Shown here: positions 1 through 11,209 of the stretch, in pieces
Layout of the letters: every line of letters starts with the position of its first letter
How positions within the stretch are numbered: position 1 is the first letter of the stretch
Assembly: GCF_950295315.1 (NCBI RefSeq)
Contig: NC_080172.1
Location: 78,883,118-78,947,117, forward strand
From: Erinaceus europaeus
Lineage: Eukaryota; Chordata; Mammalia; Eulipotyphla; Erinaceidae
Direction of reading: 5' to 3'
DNA length: 64,000 nucleotides
Program-made: the position numbers and the translations under genes
Notes under the pieces: generated by a model
Database searches by the model: none
What the model saw: the letters and a program-made list of their open reading frames with translations, nothing else
What the model was told of the DNA's origin: nothing

Positions 1-2174
1 TATTACAGTTATTGTTCCTTTAGATCTATGCCAAAATTACTTATAAGTATTCACTTTAGATTTTGCTGATGTTCTTTAGAAAAGAAATAGTCATGGGATA
101 CTTTTTATATTTAAAATAAATTGATTCACACACAAAGGAATAAATTTTCTTCACAAATATGCAACACTTGGAAAAAAGCTAAGAAAATTAAATGAAGTCT
201 ACTTTCATGCCACTGGGTTTAATATAAAACAGAGTCAAATGGTTTACAGGTGAAAAATGGTTGATTTAAATATGTATCATTTTTATAAACTTACACTATA
301 GCCTTGGGCCAATAGTATTAACAGAAAATTAAGAAAAGGAGCTCTGGTCATACAATTGTAGCACTGACCTGGACTCATATAGGACAGTTAAAAACATATA
401 TACTATAATTTTCCATGATAAATCTCTACTCTTCGCTTTTAATTTGTTTGTTACCAGAGAACTGCTCTATCACATGATGGTTCTGGGGATTAAAATGTTT
501 TTGCTTTCAGTAACTTTCATCTGTTATTTCTTGTGTTCTTTTAATGTTGCAACAAAGATTGAAAAATTAAGCATCAATTTAATGACTTATTATTTCATAT
601 GTCAATTACCAAGAAAACATTTCAACAGTTTGTTTCTATGGTGCTACTGTTCTGATGAGTACTTTATGTAAACATAGCCCAAGTGAAATACAGTAGATTA
701 TAATTATTGATTATAACCATAGTAATAATTTAATAAGGAGTCCTTATGAGATCCAGACTAGCCCTTTAAATAAACCATTGTGATGATTGGATTCAAATGA
801 CTCACTGATTCCTTCCTTTATTCAATAAATGTGGAGCTATTTGCTATACTAGGCATTATACTACAATATGATAAGTTGGCATATAGTTCCTCCAGTTTAT
901 AAAAAAAAAAGTCTATCTTGCTATATTCCTGCCACTTTGCACATAATATCATATTGGCACTAGAGAAATTCTTGCTATTCTTGCTTTCATAGTTAATTTT
1001 TCTGTCACTGCTTCTGCTAATAATAATATATAAAGTAAAAGGACCAAAATAGAATTCATCAAATCTATATATGTTTATGAAACTTGAGAAAACATGTCTC
1101 TGAATGGAGTTCTGTGTTCCAGAAGCTAAAGAAAATGGATATAAGAAAGGTCCTTCAGATGTCAGTACTTCACTGAGAAGAAATATATATGCCACATTCT
1201 GGAAGTACTGCCTACTGTCTTGCTCATTACATCAAATAGTTTCTGGTAATTTTAATCACTACTAAAATGCTAACAGCTCATTTTTAATGTCTAGTCAATA
1301 AGCAGATTAAAACATAAATGCCACTAAATATGTTTTAAATATCAGTTCCATTGAAATATTTCTAAGTTCTGTATCCTCTTAAAATAATCCTCATTCAAAA
1401 TGAGAGGAAATGTCACCCATATGAGCTTCTTCAGAATTTAAGCTCTGATTATACATGGAATTGTGTATTATATCTTTAGAAATTGAAAGTACCAAGACTC
1501 TTTGTTGATAACATTTTTTAAACTAGAATGTTTTTTATCATTGTTACAGTAAAAATTCATTTTTAAATAAAGTTGCACATGCTAAGTACATTTCTAGCCC
1601 TAATTAAAACTATTAAATAACTATTTAAGGATAAAATGAAACAAAAGCAAAAATGCACAACTATACAAGATAGTTAAAGGTTCTGGCTAGAGTCATAAAG
1701 AGATCATATCCTTTGAATACATATAAATAAAGAAAGGAAAAGACGTTTAAAATCATAAAAAAATAACTTTAATGATCAAGAAATTAATACCCTACTACAG
1801 AAATTGAATTGATTCAAATGTGGATTGATTGACTCTAAATATTACTTCTTTTATAACTAGTTTCAAATGTAACATATAAAGAGGACATCTTTCATAGGAC
1901 TTCCATAGAAACCTGATTATTGTCAGATTGAATACAGATAAAAGTGACTCAAATATACTTTCACATCTGATGCAGGATGAAAGTGATTTGTTTTTTCTGT
2001 TATCATAACTTTTATCTTATGAGTACTTACACTGAAAAGATCTACCTTTGACTTATTTTCAGAATAATTACAATACCTGGTTTAAATAAACAAGGATATT
2101 ACTACTAGAAATTCCTAAAATATTCATTTAAATAGACTCTTTCAAATGTATAGCCAGAGGTTGAAGAGACAGAT
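1..2174. other. Unique AT-rich intergenic DNA
   Basis: No coding similarity, RNA gene or young repeat is visible. Open frames here are short and carry no recognisable domain. Around 815-865 there is a weak match in antisense to the L2/MIR 3' end (TTCAATAAATGTGG followed by ACTAGGCATTATACT). Confidence 0.6.
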
Positions 2175-2285
2175 AGTAAACAAAAGACTTTCATGCCTAA
2201 GACTCCTTCTGTAGCCCATGGTTCAATCCGTAATACCACCATAAACAAGATCTGAGAGTGCTCTGGTAAAAATAAATAAATATGT
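2175..2285 (+). repeat. Type B tRNA-derived SINE
   Basis: It shows GACTTTCATGCCTAAGACTCC, a tRNA B-box-like GGTTCAATCC, ACCACCATAAAC and GAGAGTGCTCTGGT, and ends in an AAATAAATAAAT tail. The head is degraded compared with the copy at 2590. Confidence 0.75.
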
Positions 2286-2589
2286 TGACTATCCAATTTC
2301 AGCTTAAAAACCAAACCATTCATATTTGTCAGCCCTTATATCTTACACATATACAACAAACTTATATTCTTCTTAGTATTTCCTTTAATAAAACACATGA
2401 CCTGATAGTCCTATTAGAATCCATAAGCTAATATTTAGATCACCAACATAGCTTTCCTTTGGAGTCATTTTTCTCTCTACTTTCTTTTTCTTTGTTACCT
2501 TATTTTCTCTACAAATACAGAAACTCATTAATCTTTCCTCCCATTAAACTGGTGAAGAGAATTCTCATCAATCTGTCACAGATCACAGT

Positions 2590-2702
2590 GCATATGCAAA
2601 AAGACTTTCATGCCTGAAGCACCAAAGTTCCCAGGTTCGATCTCTTTCACCACCACAAACCAGAGTTGAGCAGTGCACTGGTTAAAAAAAAAAAAAAAAA
2701 AT
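2590..2702 (+). repeat. Type B tRNA-derived SINE
   Basis: It shows AGACTTTCATGCCTGAAGC, then CCCAGGTTCGATCTC (B-box-like), then ACCACAAACCAGAGTTGAGCAG, and ends in an A18 run. The uninterrupted poly(A) suggests a fairly young insertion. Confidence 0.8.
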
Positions 2703-5332
2703 GACAAAACTGAGCCACAGATAGATTCAGTCTTACTTTATGTCAGACACCTAGTCATGACGTGTCAGAATATATAAGAGTAAGTTGCTATTTAGAAGTA
2801 TTTCTAAAAGTGGACAGAGTTTTATTGGAATTGCATCCAAGAAAGCCTATGTAAATTAATAAGAGGAAGCAGAAATTCAGTCCACAGCAATTCACCATGA
2901 TGTTTCCTTGGGAGCTGGGCAGCCCCCAAACAAGCACTTTTTTGCTTAACTTGCACCAAGGCACCATATGGTCTGGCAGTGGCCCTGATCATCATTAAGG
3001 CACCTTTTGGAGTAGCTTGATTGAAAGGATAAGAGGGGCTTTAGAAATCTCCTGAGATCATTGACATCTGGGATTTCTGAAACTGAATTAGTTGAACCTG
3101 AAAGCAACTCAAGAGGAAAGGTCAGGCAGGTTTGGGTGAGAAATTCATGATTTGCAAATGTCAGCTAAGATTTGGATAAGCATCTGGCTTTTGGTTATAT
3201 ATCTGAAAATGAATAAACACTGAAATCTGGAGGATTCATACTCACTGGACCTAATCCACCCAGGATTTAACAGCCAGAAAAGAAATGATGGTTATGGCAT
3301 GAATTTCATAAACTTTTAAATCATTTACACACAAAAACAAAGAAGCACATATGTATATGTCTGCATACATATATAAACATGTCTATACATATTCCGCACA
3401 CACACACAAATGTGTATATGTCTATGCATTTCATGTATATATGCATGTAGGCTTGGGTGTGTGAGTGTGTGTATGTTTAAATATTCTAAAACATTGGGCC
3501 AGTTGGCCATGCATCCAGTTTCTCTTGGAAAAAGATCTGCTTCATATCTAATAGAAATATACAATCTGGTTAAATGTTGCTGGTAAAATGTCTAGCACAT
3601 GGGTGGATTGAGATTGTGAACAAGTAGAGAATACTAAAGCAGCCTGATGGAGATAGACCCTTTGAAGGGAGGCCAGAAAACATTCCATTCCAAAGAGAGA
3701 GGATACGCATTTATTGTTTCTCCAGCTGGCTAAGCAACAGCAGGGATGTTTCCTACTAAACAGCCTCATTAACATAAACATAACTACAGGGTAAGTTTTC
3801 AAGCTCATTCCAAGTGAATTCAAAGGGGTGGGGGAAGAAGGATGCCGTTAATATGCACAACTCATGCAGACAATGATATGAAGCTAATTCATTTCATCAT
3901 ATTATCACCATAGCATATTAACTTAAAAGAAATAATAAGACAACATGGAAATGTTTGCATATTAGAGAGAATTCTCCTTGTACCCTATTAGCACCATATC
4001 CTATTAGTATTGCATTAGACTACCATGCTGCAATGCTAAAATGATGAAATCCCACTGTGAAAACTGATATTGAATTCTTGTAATGTTTCAGAATCATTTT
4101 TAGCACTGCATATAAATAATTCATGTGAGCAGATCTAATGAATTGATGGAAGAAAAAAACATCCCTTGGCATTGTGAGTGTATTTATGAATGTAAAGTCA
4201 CGAGCAAGTCACTTTATCATGGAAGGTGGGCAGGGGCTGAAGTGTGACATCTATTCCAGAGTCAGTTAGTAATATAATGAGAAATTCTAGGTCAAGTCCA
4301 ATTGAAATATTTGTGAAAGTACATTTCCTTCAAGGAAAGGTGGCACAATATTTGTTGGCACTCTCTCACCCTATTTGAATCTAGATTGCAGATTAACTGG
4401 GGTAGGTACTCTCACTTAGATACACTAAACAGAATCAGAATATAAAAAATTATGAACAATAATGTATTTATCTTTTTTTAATCCCAGTGATATTGTTCAA
4501 CCCTTATCAAACTGAAATATGATGATCTAATTCCTCATCTATCACTACCACTGAACTGTACACACATGGATAGCAAGAACCATAATTTGCAGATATTTAT
4601 AACTCCAGCCCACAGCACAAAACATGGTTCTGAGTGGGTACTCAGTAAACACTGAAGGAATAGGTAAATGAGTGAATAAATGTATTTAATTCTAAAGATT
4701 CCAATTAAAAAGTTGAAATTAAACAAAGTGATGGATCATTTGTGATTGCTTCAGTAAATTAATTGTTTTATTTTCAGTGTTGAATTCAGTCAAATCAGCT
4801 ACAGATTAGAACACATTGTAATTGAATGGAGTTCTTCCAGAGTTAGACTCAATTGTTTTAAGTTCTTGCTTTAGATTAATAGTTTTTTAGTTCCTCATGC
4901 CACATATTGCATATTGGTGTCAGTGTGCTTGCAGAGAAGTAATCCTAATGCAATTTTAACTCCCCAGGATGGAGATTTCCTGCAAAGAGAGCTGTCATGT
5001 AAAACGTGTTTCCCTATGTAGAAATATTGCTGGCAGTTACCGTGAATTGCAGGGCATAAGCCAATGACCTGTTTTTGGTTTTCTGTTTAACAGGCTTGTG
5101 GGCACTGTGATTCTTTGCTACTACTCTCTGGAGTTCACTACTCTTGAGCTCCAGATCCCACATGGCCTATTTACCACATTCTACTCAGCAGACAGATCAC
5201 ACATTGCCCTCAGTTCCAGGCTTCTTTCTGCAGTTACTTGTTTCAAAGTTAAAGAAACTGGGAAAGAATAACTAACAGATTTTCCTAGAAGAAAAGCTAA
5301 ATTATTTTTATTATTTGTATGCCAGAGGCAAT
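2703..5332. other. Unique DNA with an L2/MIR trace
   Basis: Mostly unique AT-rich sequence. A CA/TG-rich patch lies at 3330-3480. At about 4580-4690 the plus strand resembles a mammalian L2 3' end (CTCCAGCCCACAGCAC, then GGGTACTCAGTAAACACTGAA, then GAGTGAATAAATG). No gene is recognisable. Confidence 0.55.
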
Positions 5333-6275
5333 TTTCTTTTTTTAATTTTTATTTATAAAAAGGAAACACTGACAAAAACCATAGGATAAGAGTGGTACAA
5401 CTCCACACAATTCTCACCACCAGAACTCCCTGTCACATCCCGTCTCCTAATAGATTTCCTATTCTTTAACCCTCTGGAAGTATGGACCCCTGGTCATTAT
5501 GGGGTACAGAAGGTGGAAAGGTCTGGCTTCTATAATTGCTTCTCCGCTGAACATGGGCATTGGCATACTCCCATGTCGATCCGTACTCCCAGCCTGTCTC
5601 TCTTTCCCCTAGTGGGGGAGGGATCTGGGGAAGCAGGGCTCCAGGACACATTGGTGGGGTTGTCTGTCTAGGGAAGTATGGTCGGCATCATTCTAGCATC
5701 TGGAAACTGGTAGCTAAAAAAAAAAAAAGTTAACATATAAAGCCAAACAAATTGTTGACTAATCATGAACCTAAAGGCTGGAATATTGCAGATAAAGAAT
5801 TAGGGTGTCCGTTTTGAAGATAGTAGGCCTATTTTAGTTATATTCCAAAGGGCCCATGATAATACTAGTTTTTTTTCTGAGCCTGACGTCTGATATGCAG
5901 GCGAATCCAATTTATTGTCTGGGGACATGATGTCATGGCTGGAAAAAGGGCTAGAAAGTTTGAACATGGAAGAGAGTAACTCCCAAATATGGGAAAGGTA
6001 TATAAATATTATTGACTGTAAATCCCATCGATTTGATCTGGGGCCCATATTCAGTTTAGGAGCAAAGTAACATCTGCATCTCTATAGGTTTGAGTTTACA
6101 ATCTGTCGTCATGAGTAGGAACATTCCAAGCTGAGCCAATTTCAGGACTATTTTTCCTAGGATGGTAGACAGAGTATGTTATCCAGCCTCCCTTTGGAGG
6201 ATGGAACATCAGAGAGAATATTCTAATATGAGACTGAGAAGATATCATCTCAACACTCCACACCAAGTCTGATCT
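5333..6275 (-). mobile_element. Family S retroposon copy, antisense
   Basis: On the minus strand this runs 5' to 3' from about 6275 to a T-rich (A-tail) end at 5333. It matches the copy at 52893-54235 along most of its length. Shared landmarks are TGGAATGTTCCTACTCATGA, ATATGGGCCCCAGATCA, CCAGCCTTTAGGTTCATGAT, GCTACCAG before CCAGATGCTAG, AAGCCAGACC, AGAGGGTTAAAGAATAGGAA and TTCTGGTGGTG just before the tail. No open reading frame is conserved between copies. The A-rich 3' end implies LINE-dependent retroposition. The 5' limit is approximate. Confidence 0.75.
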
Positions 6276-7455
6276 GTTTATATACACACTCATGCACGTG
6301 GTACATATGTGCATGCACTTACACGTACACACACATATGCACCCTATTCTTTGGTTATATTTTCATTCAAGTCTAAAATCAATTCTCCCAGAATAATATC
6401 TTTTCACAAATAGAACACTCTATTAGCATTCAAAATGTGAGTCTCAAAAACAACGACTATGTGGATGAAATGTAAACTCTTTTGTCTTTCAGTAGACAAC
6501 TTGCTGCACCAGAATTAAGTAAACATGACACTGGAAAGAGAGCCTGTAAGGGCTTTCTCATGCTTTTCTTGTCTTTCTATTTCCAAAGGTCTCAGTCTCA
6601 AAGTGGGGGCTCTCTAATAGACATTCAGGGTTTGAGTAAATGATGCTTTAGGTAGGGTGACTTGTCATGGAAACAGAGGTCTGGGTAGAACTGTAGTGGT
6701 TATCTATGGGGGCAGGCATGGGGGGACATGGACCTTTGATGTCAGGAGTGATGGGGGAAAATAATAAATAAATAAATAATAAAATAAAATCTAGGCAGTT
6801 GAAAAACTTGAAGAGGGGGAAAAAAAGGAAACAGGTCTGAGCAGAGGACAAGTGTTTTTGTTCCTCTATAAGGTAAGTATGAAGAGCTCCTGTGTTCAAC
6901 TCTCTCATCTCTACTGAGGATTTGCACGCTGTCTGACAGTAGAGTCAGAACATACAGTAATATATAAATGGTTTAGAGATTTGTTGATAGGGTGTAAGAA
7001 ACAAAAAAAAAAAACACAATCTCTGTTTTACCCATTTAAAAGCCATTTTTTAAAGTGTGCACCTCAAAGTGTAACTGCAAAATATGAAGAGTACTTGAAT
7101 TAAAAAATTATAACTAAGACAATGATCATCAAGCAAGATGAGGTGTTATGTCCTTGAGCAGAAATTTGATCTGTTTCTCTGATAAATGGATTTGAGTTAT
7201 TCTGTTGTTTTTTTGTTGTTGTTGTTTGTTTGTTTTTTGTGTGTGATTTATAGATCACTGCAGGTTACCTGCTGAAGTTGCTTATTGGCTATAAAATACA
7301 GGTCAATAAAAAAAATGATGAGGGTGAAAAGACTTGTTTCTCTTTTTGGTTTGGACATATTGTGTTATAAAGTCATTTTCTCCTTATTTATTTTTATCTA
7401 TTTGTTTGATACTTTCTATCTGTACTATGCATTCATTATTTTGTTGCTCATTATT
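6276..7455. other. Unique DNA
   Basis: No gene or firm repeat is recognised. Small low-complexity patches are present: CA/TG-rich at 6285-6340, an AAATAAATAAATAATAAAATAAAA tract near 6765 and T/G-rich sequence at 7200-7245. Confidence 0.5.
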
Positions 7456-7620
7456 TTGTTTCTCATTTTAAAAATTTTCTCATTTTAAAAATTTAATTTC
7501 TCATTTTAAAAAATTCTCATTTAAAAAATTTCTCATTTTAAAAATTTAATTTCACATTTTAAAAATTCTCATTTTAAAAATTTTGTTTCTTATTTTAAAA
7601 ATTTTCTCATTTTAAAAATT
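7456..7620. repeat. AT-rich minisatellite, unit about 16-21 bp
   Basis: The unit TTCTCATTTTAAAAAT is repeated about nine times in tandem with small indels (some units gain TTAAT or TTGT). The core ATTTTAAAAT is self-complementary. A type A SINE has inserted at its right edge and duplicated part of the last unit. Confidence 0.85.
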
Positions 7621-7627
7621 ATGAACC

Positions 7628-7903
7628 GGGAGTTGGGCGGCTGTGCAGCGAGTTAAGAGCAGGTGGATGCAAAGCGCAAGGACCTGCTTAAGGATCCCTG
7701 TTGGAGGCCCCGGCTCCTCACCTGCAGGGGCATCACTTCATGAGCTGTAAAGCAGGTTTGCAGGTGTCTGTCTTTCTCTCCCCCCTCTGTCTTCCCCTCC
7801 TCTCTCCATTTCTTTCTGTCCTATCCAACAATGATGACATCAATAACAACAGTAACTACAACAATAAAAAACAAGGGCAACAAAAGGAAATAAATATAAG
7901 AAA
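7628..7903 (+). repeat. Type A tRNA-derived SINE with 14-bp TSD
   Basis: The head GGGAGTTGGGCGGCTGTGCAG is followed by the GTTAAGAGCAGGTGG tRNA-like region, CACCTGCAGGGGCATCACTTCA, a CT-rich body (CTCTGTCTTCCCCTCC) and the AACAACAG...AAGGGCAACAAAAGG tail. The TSD AAAAATTATGAACC occurs at 7614-7627 and 7904-7917. Confidence 0.92.
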
Positions 7904-8514
7904 AAAAATTATGAACCAAGATTCATTAAGTAATTAAGAGGAAAAGCTCCATGAGTGGAGAATAGAACAGGTCCTTCCACAAAACAACAAATATCTACAA
8001 CTATCAAAATTAGCAAAGCATACCAACTACAACTGAGACATCCTCAGAAGCACTACAGCCTCAAGGAAAAAAATAGATTTAATACTTCAAGTTCTGTAGT
8101 TGCCTAGACCATAGCCCTGAGTATACCTATTTTCTTTAGCCTAAGAATATAACATTTCAGATTTGTAAGATTATCAAATTCTGACAGTAAGCTTAATTTG
8201 TTTAAGCAGCTCTAAATATATATATATATATTTTTTTTTTTATTTCAATATCGAAGTTACCTACAACCTTAAGCCAGATAGATCAAAACTATTTGACCCT
8301 GTTAGTATCTAAGATACTATGACTAGTAGATACCCCTAAAGGACACAAAGCATAGTGAGGTCAAGTATATTATAGTAAATTCTAACTATTGGATTTTAAA
8401 GAAAAACAAGCCTCTAACTAGCTTGGTTATAGTAATAATTAACTATTGCCATTTTAAATTCTTTCTAAGACTACAAATAAATCTTTTCATCCTCTTTAAA
8501 ATCCTTATTTCTCA

Positions 8515-8695
8515 GGGCCAGGTGGTAACGCACCTGGCTGAGTGTACGTTACAGTGCGCAATGACCGGCGTTCGAGCTTCTGTGAGTGGTGATGCAGGGC
8601 TGCAGGTGTCACTCTGTCTCTCTCCCTCTTTATCTCTTTCTTCCTTTTCAATTTCTGACTGTCTCTATCCAATAAATAAAGATTTTAAAAAATCG
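8515..8695 (+). repeat. Type A SINE (short subtype)
   Basis: It reads GGGCCAGGTGGTAACGCACC, then ACGTTACAGTGCGCAATGACC, GGCTGCAGGTGTCACTCTGTC and CTGTCTCTATCCAATAAATA, and ends AAAGATTTTAAAAAA. This subtype lacks the AAGGGCAACAAAAGG tail of the longer copies. Confidence 0.85.
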
Positions 8696-8742
8696 TTTTT
8701 TCTCTTAGTCCTGTAACTTCTATGAATTTGCCCATATTTCTT

Positions 8743-9183
8743 TTCCTTTTTTTTTATTGTTTTGCTTTTGTTTTATTTCAGATAGAGACAAAGAGGTAGA
8801 GAAGCAGAAAGTGAAAGAGGCCACAGTACCAACCTCCTTCAATATGGTGGGGACCAAGCTCAAACTTGAGTTGTGCATATGGCAAAGCAGTACACTACTC
8901 AAGTATTCAAGTGAGCTATTTTAGCAGCCCTGAAGTGTTGTTTGTAATCAAGTTAACTACAACTCTTGCCATCTGAAAATGGCAGCCCTGTCTTTGTTGG
9001 ATACATACAGCTAACTAGTCACCCAATTCAGTCTTCATATTGTTTAATACAACTACTCACACACAAAAAAGAAAAATTAACTTAGCTTCTGCAAAAATAC
9101 TAGAAGGAAATAAAAAAGCACAAAGATATTTTTCTCAACACATATTCACTGCAGTAGTAGGAAAATGATAACATAAAATATGC
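8743..9183 (-). mobile_element. Type C SINE with about 250 bp extra at its 5' end, one TSD pair
   Basis: On the minus strand a type C SINE (about 8932 to 8743) reads GCTCACTTGAATACTTGAG, GCTTTGCCATATGCACAAC, TGGTCCCCACCAT and ends in an A-rich tail. The perfect 16-bp TSD TTTGCCCATATTTCTT lies at 8727-8742 beside the tail, but its partner is at 9184-9199, about 250 bp beyond the SINE head. The inserted unit therefore appears to include non-SINE sequence (8933-9183) upstream of the SINE. Confidence 0.7.
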
Positions 9184-9484
9184 TTTGCCCATATTTCTTG
9201 ATGTTTCTTCTCTTTGATCTCTTATCATTATACTGTCTTTGTTGAATTCCACTAAATCAATGCTACCAGTGCCACCATGCCATATTATGCCACTACTGAC
9301 TTGTTACTGTGAATTATCAACCAAGACTCAAAGCCTGAGATGTCAACCTCCCAACTCCTCTATTCCAGTGAGGTCTTTTGCAACACATGGGACTACCTAA
9401 TTCCATTTCAGATGGCATGTTATCTAACAAAGTGATAGATACTAGATACAGGATAGAGTGTAGGGTACTGGGTACAGGTGTACG

Positions 9485-9493
9485 TGTATCCAT
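9485..9493. repeat. Left TSD of the Jockey-like fragment
   Basis: TGTATCCAT is repeated exactly at 11201-11209. It sits immediately after the tail that follows the stop codon of the reverse-transcriptase gene. Confidence 0.75.
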
Positions 9494-11200
9494 TCTTCTT
9501 CTTCTAGCATTTGCCCTTCTTCCGTAGCCAGTCAACAGCGTCAGGTTGAGCCTGATGTAAAGTCTCGAGACCTCCTTTGAATCTGGAGAGGTGGCAGTGT
9601 TGACTATGTGAGTCATAGTCTGTCTGTAGCCGCAGGGGCAGTTCGGGTCGTCTCTGGCTCCCCAGCGATGGAACATAGCAGCGCACCGGCCATGGCCTGT
9701 TCGATAGCCATTGAGGAGGGCCCAATCATAACGTGCTAGGTCAAAGCCGGGTTGACGCTTGCAGGGGTCTGTGATGAGGTGTTTGTTCTTTACCTCAGCT
9801 GACTGCCAACTCTGTTTCCAAGAGACTGGAACAGAGAAGTTCAGTGTAGGCATAGGAGACCAGATTGGGTGACGAGACGTCAAGCGTTGGACAGGGTGGG
9901 CGAAGATATCCGCGTATATTGGCAGGTCCGGTCGAGCGTAGATGTGGGAAATGAACTTAGATGATGCCACATCCCGACGAATATCTGGCGGGGCCATGTT
10001 GCTAAGAACTGGCAGCCATGGAACCGGGGTGGAACGGATGGTTCCAGAAATTATCCTCATGGAGGAATATAATTTGGAATCGACCAAGTGGACATGGGGG
10101 CTATGGAACCATACTGGGCACAGTATTCTGCAGTGGAATAGCATAATGCCAGAGATGATGATCGCAGTGTGGAAGCACTCGCGCCCCATGAGGAGCTGGC
10201 CAGTCTTGCAATGATGTTATTCCTTGCGCCCACCTTTGCTTCGGTTTTTATGAGATGTTCGTGAAATGACAGGGTGAGATCGAGAGTAACGCCAAGATAG
10301 ACTGGCTGGGCTTCATGCCGGATTCTCGTATCACCAAGCTGCACATTAAGCTCACGCGAGGCCAAGGCATGGTGTAGATGGAAAACAGATGATACCATTT
10401 TTGCAGTGCTAGGGATTAGTCGCCATTTTTTACAGTAATCAGATATCAGAGACATGTCTTTCATGAGTGTTTCCTCGAGGATGTCGAACTTGGATGCCTG
10501 AGTTGCACAGCAGATGTCATTGGCGTAGATGAACTTCCTTGAAGAAGTTTCTGGGAGGTCATTGATGTAAATATTAAATAGCGTAGGAGCCAGAACAGAG
10601 CCCTGGGGGAGGCCACTTGAGACAAGTCTCCATCTGCTAGACTTGTCACCCAGATGCACCCGGAATCTTCTGTTTTGGAGAAGAAACGATATAGTGTTGG
10701 CCACCCATGGAGGCAGGCATCTTGAGATCTTGACTAGGAGACCACGGTGCCAGACCGTGTCATAGGCTGCTGTGAGATCAACAAAGACAGCACCCGTCTT
10801 TAAATTCTTCTGGAATCCATTTTCAATGTAAGTTGAGAGGGCCAGGGCTTGTTCGCAGGTAGATCTTCCTGGGCGGAAACCAGCTTGGGCGGGTGATAGG
10901 AATTTCTCTGTAAGAGGAGAAATTCGTGACAGAAGCAGTCTCTCAAGGAGTTTGTAACACACGGAGAGGAGAGAAATTGGTCTATAGCTGGCAGCCAGTG
11001 TTTTTGTTTCTTTGGTTTCAAAACCGCTATAATCTTCGCACGACGCCAAACTTTGGGCATAGACTCAGATTCCAAGATGTGGGACAGGAATGAATCGAGC
11101 CACTTCTTTGCTGCGGGACCCAGGTTAAGAATGAGTTCTGGGGTGATGTTATCATAGCCAGTAGCTGTTCCCTGTTTAACCCTCTTCAAAGCGTCTTCCA
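9494..11200 (-). mobile_element. 5'-truncated Jockey/CR1-group non-LTR retrotransposon
   Basis: This 1.7-kb fragment on the minus strand carries the reverse-transcriptase and C-terminal part of a non-LTR element unlike mammalian L1. Its 3' end is a TAG stop followed directly by an (AAG)n tail, and both ends abut the 9-bp TSD TGTATCCAT. It is visibly richer in GC and CpG than its surroundings: 9901-9950 alone has six CpG dinucleotides, whereas nearby host DNA has almost none. It lies inside a family S copy and so arrived after it. Family experience places such sequences in arthropod and other invertebrate genomes. L1, L2, L3/CR1 and BovB-RTE are the usual mammalian LINEs, and it does not read like L1 or BovB. 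Confidence 0.8.
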
Positions 11201-11201
11201 T
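9504..11201 (-). pseudogene. Jockey-like reverse transcriptase pseudogene, C-terminal about 565 codons
   Basis: The gene would encode the RT domain and C-terminus of an ORF2-type polyprotein that copies element RNA at a nicked target. Conserved blocks in order are GYDNITPE near the start, YRPISLLS, QAGFRPGRST, FVDLTAAYDTVW (about 10750-10790), GLPQGSVLAPTLFNIY, the catalytic box, YLGVTLD, YSTAEYC, a W-L-P-V-L-S block and a Cys/His end (CPCG...HIVN). The catalytic box at 10516-10527 reads YAND instead of YADD, so a catalytic aspartate is lost. Reading-frame changes near 11005, 10115 and 9595 break the gene into four frames. The N-terminal endonuclease and ORF1 are absent through 5' truncation. 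It cannot make active enzyme. The clade (Jockey rather than a neighbouring CR1-group clade) is inferred from motif style and needs a tree. Confidence 0.82.
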
Positions 11202-11209
11202 GTATCCAT
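11201..11209. repeat. Right TSD of the Jockey-like fragment
   Basis: TGTATCCAT matches 9485-9493 exactly. On the element's strand this copy precedes the truncated 5' end. Confidence 0.75.

Noticed and set aside
7456..7620. CRISPR-like array
   Set aside because: The units are directly adjacent, with no unique spacers, and the genome is mammalian.
9942..10214. Plus-strand open frame opposite the reverse transcriptase
   Set aside because: It is the complement of the conserved minus-strand coding sequence and shows no motif of its own.
9494..11200. Reverse-transcriptase region as bacterial or arthropod contamination
   Set aside because: The fragment lies between matching 9-bp repeats inside a mammalian repeat copy and ends in a normal element tail, which contamination would not produce. 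Long reads would still be needed for proof.
9494..11200. Assignment of the reverse transcriptase to BovB/RTE or L1
   Set aside because: Its motif wording (AYDTVW, PQGSVLAPTLFNIY, YLGVTLD) differs from L1 ([15 protein letters not shown], also present in this window) and from what I know of BovB.
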